From Syntrophomonadaceae bacterium (GTDB taxonomy: Bacteria; Bacillota; Syntrophomonadia; Syntrophomonadales; Syntrophomonadaceae), in contig JAQVWB010000079.1 in the NCBI GenBank assembly GCA_028698695.1, positions 1 to 8,671 on the forward strand: a stretch of DNA of 8,671 nt, given 5' to 3'. Positions 6,140-8,671 of this stretch are shown piece after piece. Each line of letters starts with the position of its first letter. Position 1 is the stretch's first letter. Under the pieces are notes generated by a model. It did not search any database. It was given only the letters and a program-made list of their open reading frames with translations, and was not told the DNA's origin. The position numbers and the translations under genes are program-made.

Positions 6140-7207
6140 ATGAAAGGTTACTTGGTGCTGGAAAATGGCCGCATTTTTGAAGGTAAATTACTTAATGATT
6201 GTCTTCGGGCTGAGGGTGAGGTTGTATTTACAACTGCCATGATAAGCTACCAGGATATTATTACTGATCCGTCTTATTATGGGCAAATTGTAGTCATGAC
6301 TTATCCTTTAGTAGGGAATGTAGGATTTAATGAGAAAAGCTTTGCTTCCCGGGGAGCTATGATCAGGGGATTAATAATGCGTGAAGCTACTGACTTCCCC
6401 AGTCATTATGAAATGGAAATTGATTTAATCAGCTTCCTTAATAATAGTGAAATAGCAGTATTAACTGAGATTGACACGCGTGCATTAACCAGACAGATTA
6501 GAACGGGTGGTGTTATGGGAGGGGTAATAACTGATCAGATAGATGACCTGGAAATGTTGGTTGACAAAGCTAAAAGGGCCTCCCGGGACTTGCAGGGAGA
6601 CATGGTCAGATTTGTTACCCGTCGTAATATAATGAAGTTTGGAAAAGGTGATAAACGGGTAATCATGCTGGATTTGGGGACGAAAAAGGGAGCCATAACT
6701 TCATTGACCAGACGTGGATGTGAAGTGATTGCTGTTCCGGCTGCAACTGACATAAAGGAAATCCTGAAGCTGAATCCATCCGGAGTAATAATTTCTGATG
6801 GTCCGGGTGACCCGGAGGCCATTCCTTATGTTATGAAAACCTGTCGGCAGTTGGTAGGACAAAAACCTCTGCTGGGTATAGGCCTGGGACACCAGGTGCT
6901 GGCATTATCCATGGGAGCGACGACCGATCGTTTAAATTTTGGTCACCGTGGAACTAACCACCCAGTCAGAAACTTTGAGGATAATAGAATTTATATTACA
7001 ACTCAGAATCACGGCTATGTTATTAACGAGGAATCATTAAAACCAACTGATATGGTTGTTACCATGCGAAGTCTGAATGATAATACTGTGGAGGGTATCA
7101 AACATAAAAAATTACCGGTATTTTCGCTGCAATTTGACCCTGAGGGTTATCCCGGATATAGTGAAACCGGGTTTTTCTATGATCAATTTATAAACGAACT
7201 TCTGTAA
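6140..7207 (+). CDS. carA: Carbamoyl-phosphate synthase small subunit, glutaminase triad lost
   Basis: A 355-residue CarA of normal length with an N-terminal small-subunit domain (about 1-150, including 'DPSYYGQIVVMTYPLVGNVG' and 'EIDTRALTRQIR') and a C-terminal class I glutamine amidotransferase domain (about 170-355). CarA normally hydrolyses glutamine and passes ammonia to CarB. Here the nucleophile elbow reads GIGLGHQ, with Gly248 (GGC, 6881-6883) where Cys is expected (E. coli Cys269), and 'QFDPE' has Asp333 (GAC, 7136-7138) where the catalytic His is expected (E. coli His353). Glu335 is kept. Glutamine-pocket positions Ser45, GPGDP (221-225), Gln252 and NHGY (290-293) are retained. There is no frameshift or stop, so it is not an obvious pseudogene. 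I infer that it cannot use glutamine itself and that it serves CarB structurally, with ammonia coming from elsewhere. AAGGAGA (6122-6128) is its ribosome site; carB is 31 bases downstream. Confidence 0.95.
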   Translation: MKGYLVLENGRIFEGKLLNDCLRAEGEVVFTTAMISYQDIITDPSYYGQIVVMTYPLVGNVGFNEKSFASRGAMIRGLIMREATDFPSHYEMEIDLISFLNNSEIAVLTEIDTRALTRQIRTGGVMGGVITDQIDDLEMLVDKAKRASRDLQGDMVRFVTRRNIMKFGKGDKRVIMLDLGTKKGAITSLTRRGCEVIAVPAATDIKEILKLNPSGVIISDGPGDPEAIPYVMKTCRQLVGQKPLLGIGLGHQVLALSMGATTDRLNFGHRGTNHPVRNFEDNRIYITTQNHGYVINEESLKPTDMVVTMRSLNDNTVEGIKHKKLPVFSLQFDPEGYPGYSETGFFYDQFINELL

Positions 7208-7238
7208 TAAAAAAGCTAAATAACAAAGGAGAGTTATT

Positions 7239-8671
7239 ATGCCCCTTAAAGAAGGTTTAAAAAAAGTACTGGTTATTGGTTCCGGTCCTATTATTATCGG
7301 TCAGGCAGCAGAATTTGATTATGCTGGTACACAGGCATGCCGTACTTTAAAAGAAGAAGGTCTGGAAGTTGTATTGCTAAACAGTAATCCCGCTACAATA
7401 ATGACTGATACCAATATAGCTGACCGGGTTTATATGGAACCAATTACAGTAGAAACGGTAACCAAAATATTAGAACGGGAAAAACCCGACGGTATACTTG
7501 CCAATCTGGGTGGCCAGGTTGGTTTAAATATGGCCCTGGCACTTGATACGGCAGGAATACTGGAAAAGACTGGCGTACCGCTGCTGGGGATGCCATTGGA
7601 AGCAATTAAGCGAGCTGAAGATAGAGAATTATTCAAACAGACTATGCAGGATATTGGAGAACCAATTCCGGAAAGTACTATTGTGCATACTATCGGGGAG
7701 GCAGTTGTCTTTGCCGAATCTATTGGATATCCGGTAATCGTTCGTCCAGCCTATACATTGGGTGGTACCGGTGGTGGAAACGCCGGCAATCGGGATGAAC
7801 TGCAGGCGATTGTTGGCAAGGGACTGAAAAACAGCCCCATAAAACAAGTGCTTATAGAACGTAGTGTTGCCGGATTTAAGGAAATTGAATTTGAGGTAAT
7901 GCGTGACGACAATGATAACTGCATAACGATTTGCAGTATGGAAAACATTGATCCAGTTGGAATTCATACTGGTGACAGCATCGTGGTTGCTCCAGCTCAA
8001 ACCTTGACTGATGAAGAATATCAGATGCTAAGATATTCTGCGTTGAAAATTATCCGCTCATTAAAAATAGCCGGGGGATGTAATGTTCAGTATGCCTTGG
8101 ATCCTTTCAGCAAAAAGTATTATGTTATTGAGGTAAATCCACGTGTAAGCCGTTCCAGTGCTCTGGCCTCCAAAGCTACCGGTTACCCGATTGCCAAGGT
8201 TACTACCAAAATAGCGCTGGGATACTCTCTGGATGAAATACCCAATACTGTAACCGGAATTACCACGGCCTGTTTTGAACCGGCCATAGATTATGTGGTT
8301 TTAAAGGTACCACGCTGGCCATTTGACAAGTTTGTTTTTGGAGATCGACGCCTGGGTACACAGATGAAAGCTACCGGAGAAGTTATGGCCATAGACAGGA
8401 GTTTTGAAGCGGCTTTTTTAAAATCAATTCGTTCTCTGGAAATTGGCATAACTGGTTTGCGTTTAGCTGAACTGCAAAATGTCAGCGATAAAAATCTGCG
8501 TGAACGGTTGAAGATTGCAGACGATGAACGCATGTTCATATTGGCTGAGGCATTTAGTCGGGGGATTTCCATTGATGATGTATGGGAAACGACCAGAATT
8601 GATAAATATTTTCTTAAGAAAATGAAAAATATTATTGATTTTGCCCAACGCATTAAAACCATTGAACTGGA
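7239..8671 (+). CDS. carB: Carbamoyl-phosphate synthase large subunit, 5' part (runs off window)
   Basis: An open frame of 477 codons with no stop before the window end; full CarB proteins are about 1070 residues, so a little under half is visible. CarB uses two ATP to join bicarbonate, ammonia and phosphate into carbamoyl phosphate. The visible part is the first ATP-grasp (carboxyphosphate) unit, from 'KKVLVIGSGPIIIGQAAEFD' and 'NSNPATIMTD' through 'VRPAYTLGGTGGG', 'KEIEFEVMRD', 'ENIDPVGIHTGDS', 'NVQYAL' and 'EVNPRVSRSSALASKATGYP', followed by the start of the oligomerisation domain. All recognisable nucleotide- and metal-binding signatures are kept, unlike the triad of CarA. AAAGGAGAG (7225-7233) lies 5 bases before the ATG. 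The second ATP-grasp domain and the allosteric domain lie beyond the window. Confidence 0.97.
   Translation, partial: MPLKEGLKKVLVIGSGPIIIGQAAEFDYAGTQACRTLKEEGLEVVLLNSNPATIMTDTNIADRVYMEPITVETVTKILEREKPDGILANLGGQVGLNMALALDTAGILEKTGVPLLGMPLEAIKRAEDRELFKQTMQDIGEPIPESTIVHTIGEAVVFAESIGYPVIVRPAYTLGGTGGGNAGNRDELQAIVGKGLKNSPIKQVLIERSVAGFKEIEFEVMRDDNDNCITICSMENIDPVGIHTGDSIVVAPAQTLTDEEYQMLRYSALKIIRSLKIAGGCNVQYALDPFSKKYYVIEVNPRVSRSSALASKATGYPIAKVTTKIALGYSLDEIPNTVTGITTACFEPAIDYVVLKVPRWPFDKFVFGDRRLGTQMKATGEVMAIDRSFEAAFLKSIRSLEIGITGLRLAELQNVSDKNLRERLKIADDERMFILAEAFSRGISIDDVWETTRIDKYFLKKMKNIIDFAQRIKTIEL

Noticed and set aside
6140..7207. carA as a decaying pseudogene because of the lost triad
   Set aside because: The frame is complete with normal length, ribosome site and spacing to carB, and most family motifs are intact, so a retained protein with altered chemistry is more likely.
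7239..8671. A frameshift or internal stop in carB
   Set aside because: I translated the frame codon by codon and found no stop; it is simply cut by the window end.
1..8671. CRISPR arrays, tRNA or rRNA genes, phage or toxin-antitoxin modules
   Set aside because: No regularly spaced direct repeats, no cloverleaf or rRNA-like sequence, and no unexplained gene-sized stretch were seen.

Overview
The window comes from a low-to-moderate GC Gram-positive-type bacterium (Firmicutes). The order lspA - rluD-like - pyrR - pyrB - pyrC - carA - carB, with PyrR-type RNA attenuators before pyrR and again before pyrB, is the arrangement known from Bacillus and Clostridia. I infer a member of the Clostridia; a Syntrophomonas-like anaerobe is possible, but the sequence alone does not fix the species.

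Layout. Positions 5-219 hold a long imperfect palindrome that looks like a dispersed non-coding repeat or MITE-like element. Next, on the minus strand, is a 450-residue MATE-family multidrug exporter (236-1588). A divergent intergenic region (1589-1752) carries a plausible promoter for lspA (signal peptidase II, 1753-2193), which abuts an RluD-type 23S rRNA pseudouridine synthase (2194-3111). A near-consensus sigma-A promoter overlaps the end of that gene and starts the pyrimidine operon: attenuator 1, pyrR (3255-3806), attenuator 2, pyrB (3921-4853), pyrC (4837-6123), carA (6140-7207) and carB (from 7239, running off the window end without a stop).

How the genes work together. CarA/CarB make carbamoyl phosphate, PyrB makes carbamoyl aspartate and PyrC closes the ring to dihydroorotate. 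PyrR should sense UMP and bind the two leader RNAs, favouring termination when pyrimidines are plentiful. No uracil permease gene (pyrP) lies between pyrR and pyrB, unlike in B. subtilis.

Main finding. CarA is full length and in frame, but its glutaminase triad is broken. The nucleophile Cys of the GICLGHQ signature is Gly248 and the catalytic His of the HPE signature is Asp333; only Glu335 remains. Glutamine-pocket residues and the visible half of CarB look intact. This suggests a carbamoyl-phosphate synthetase that uses free ammonia, or ammonia from another protein, with CarA kept as a structural or regulatory subunit. A second point of interest is attenuator 1, whose antiterminator appears to block the terminator by topology rather than by the usual shared arm.
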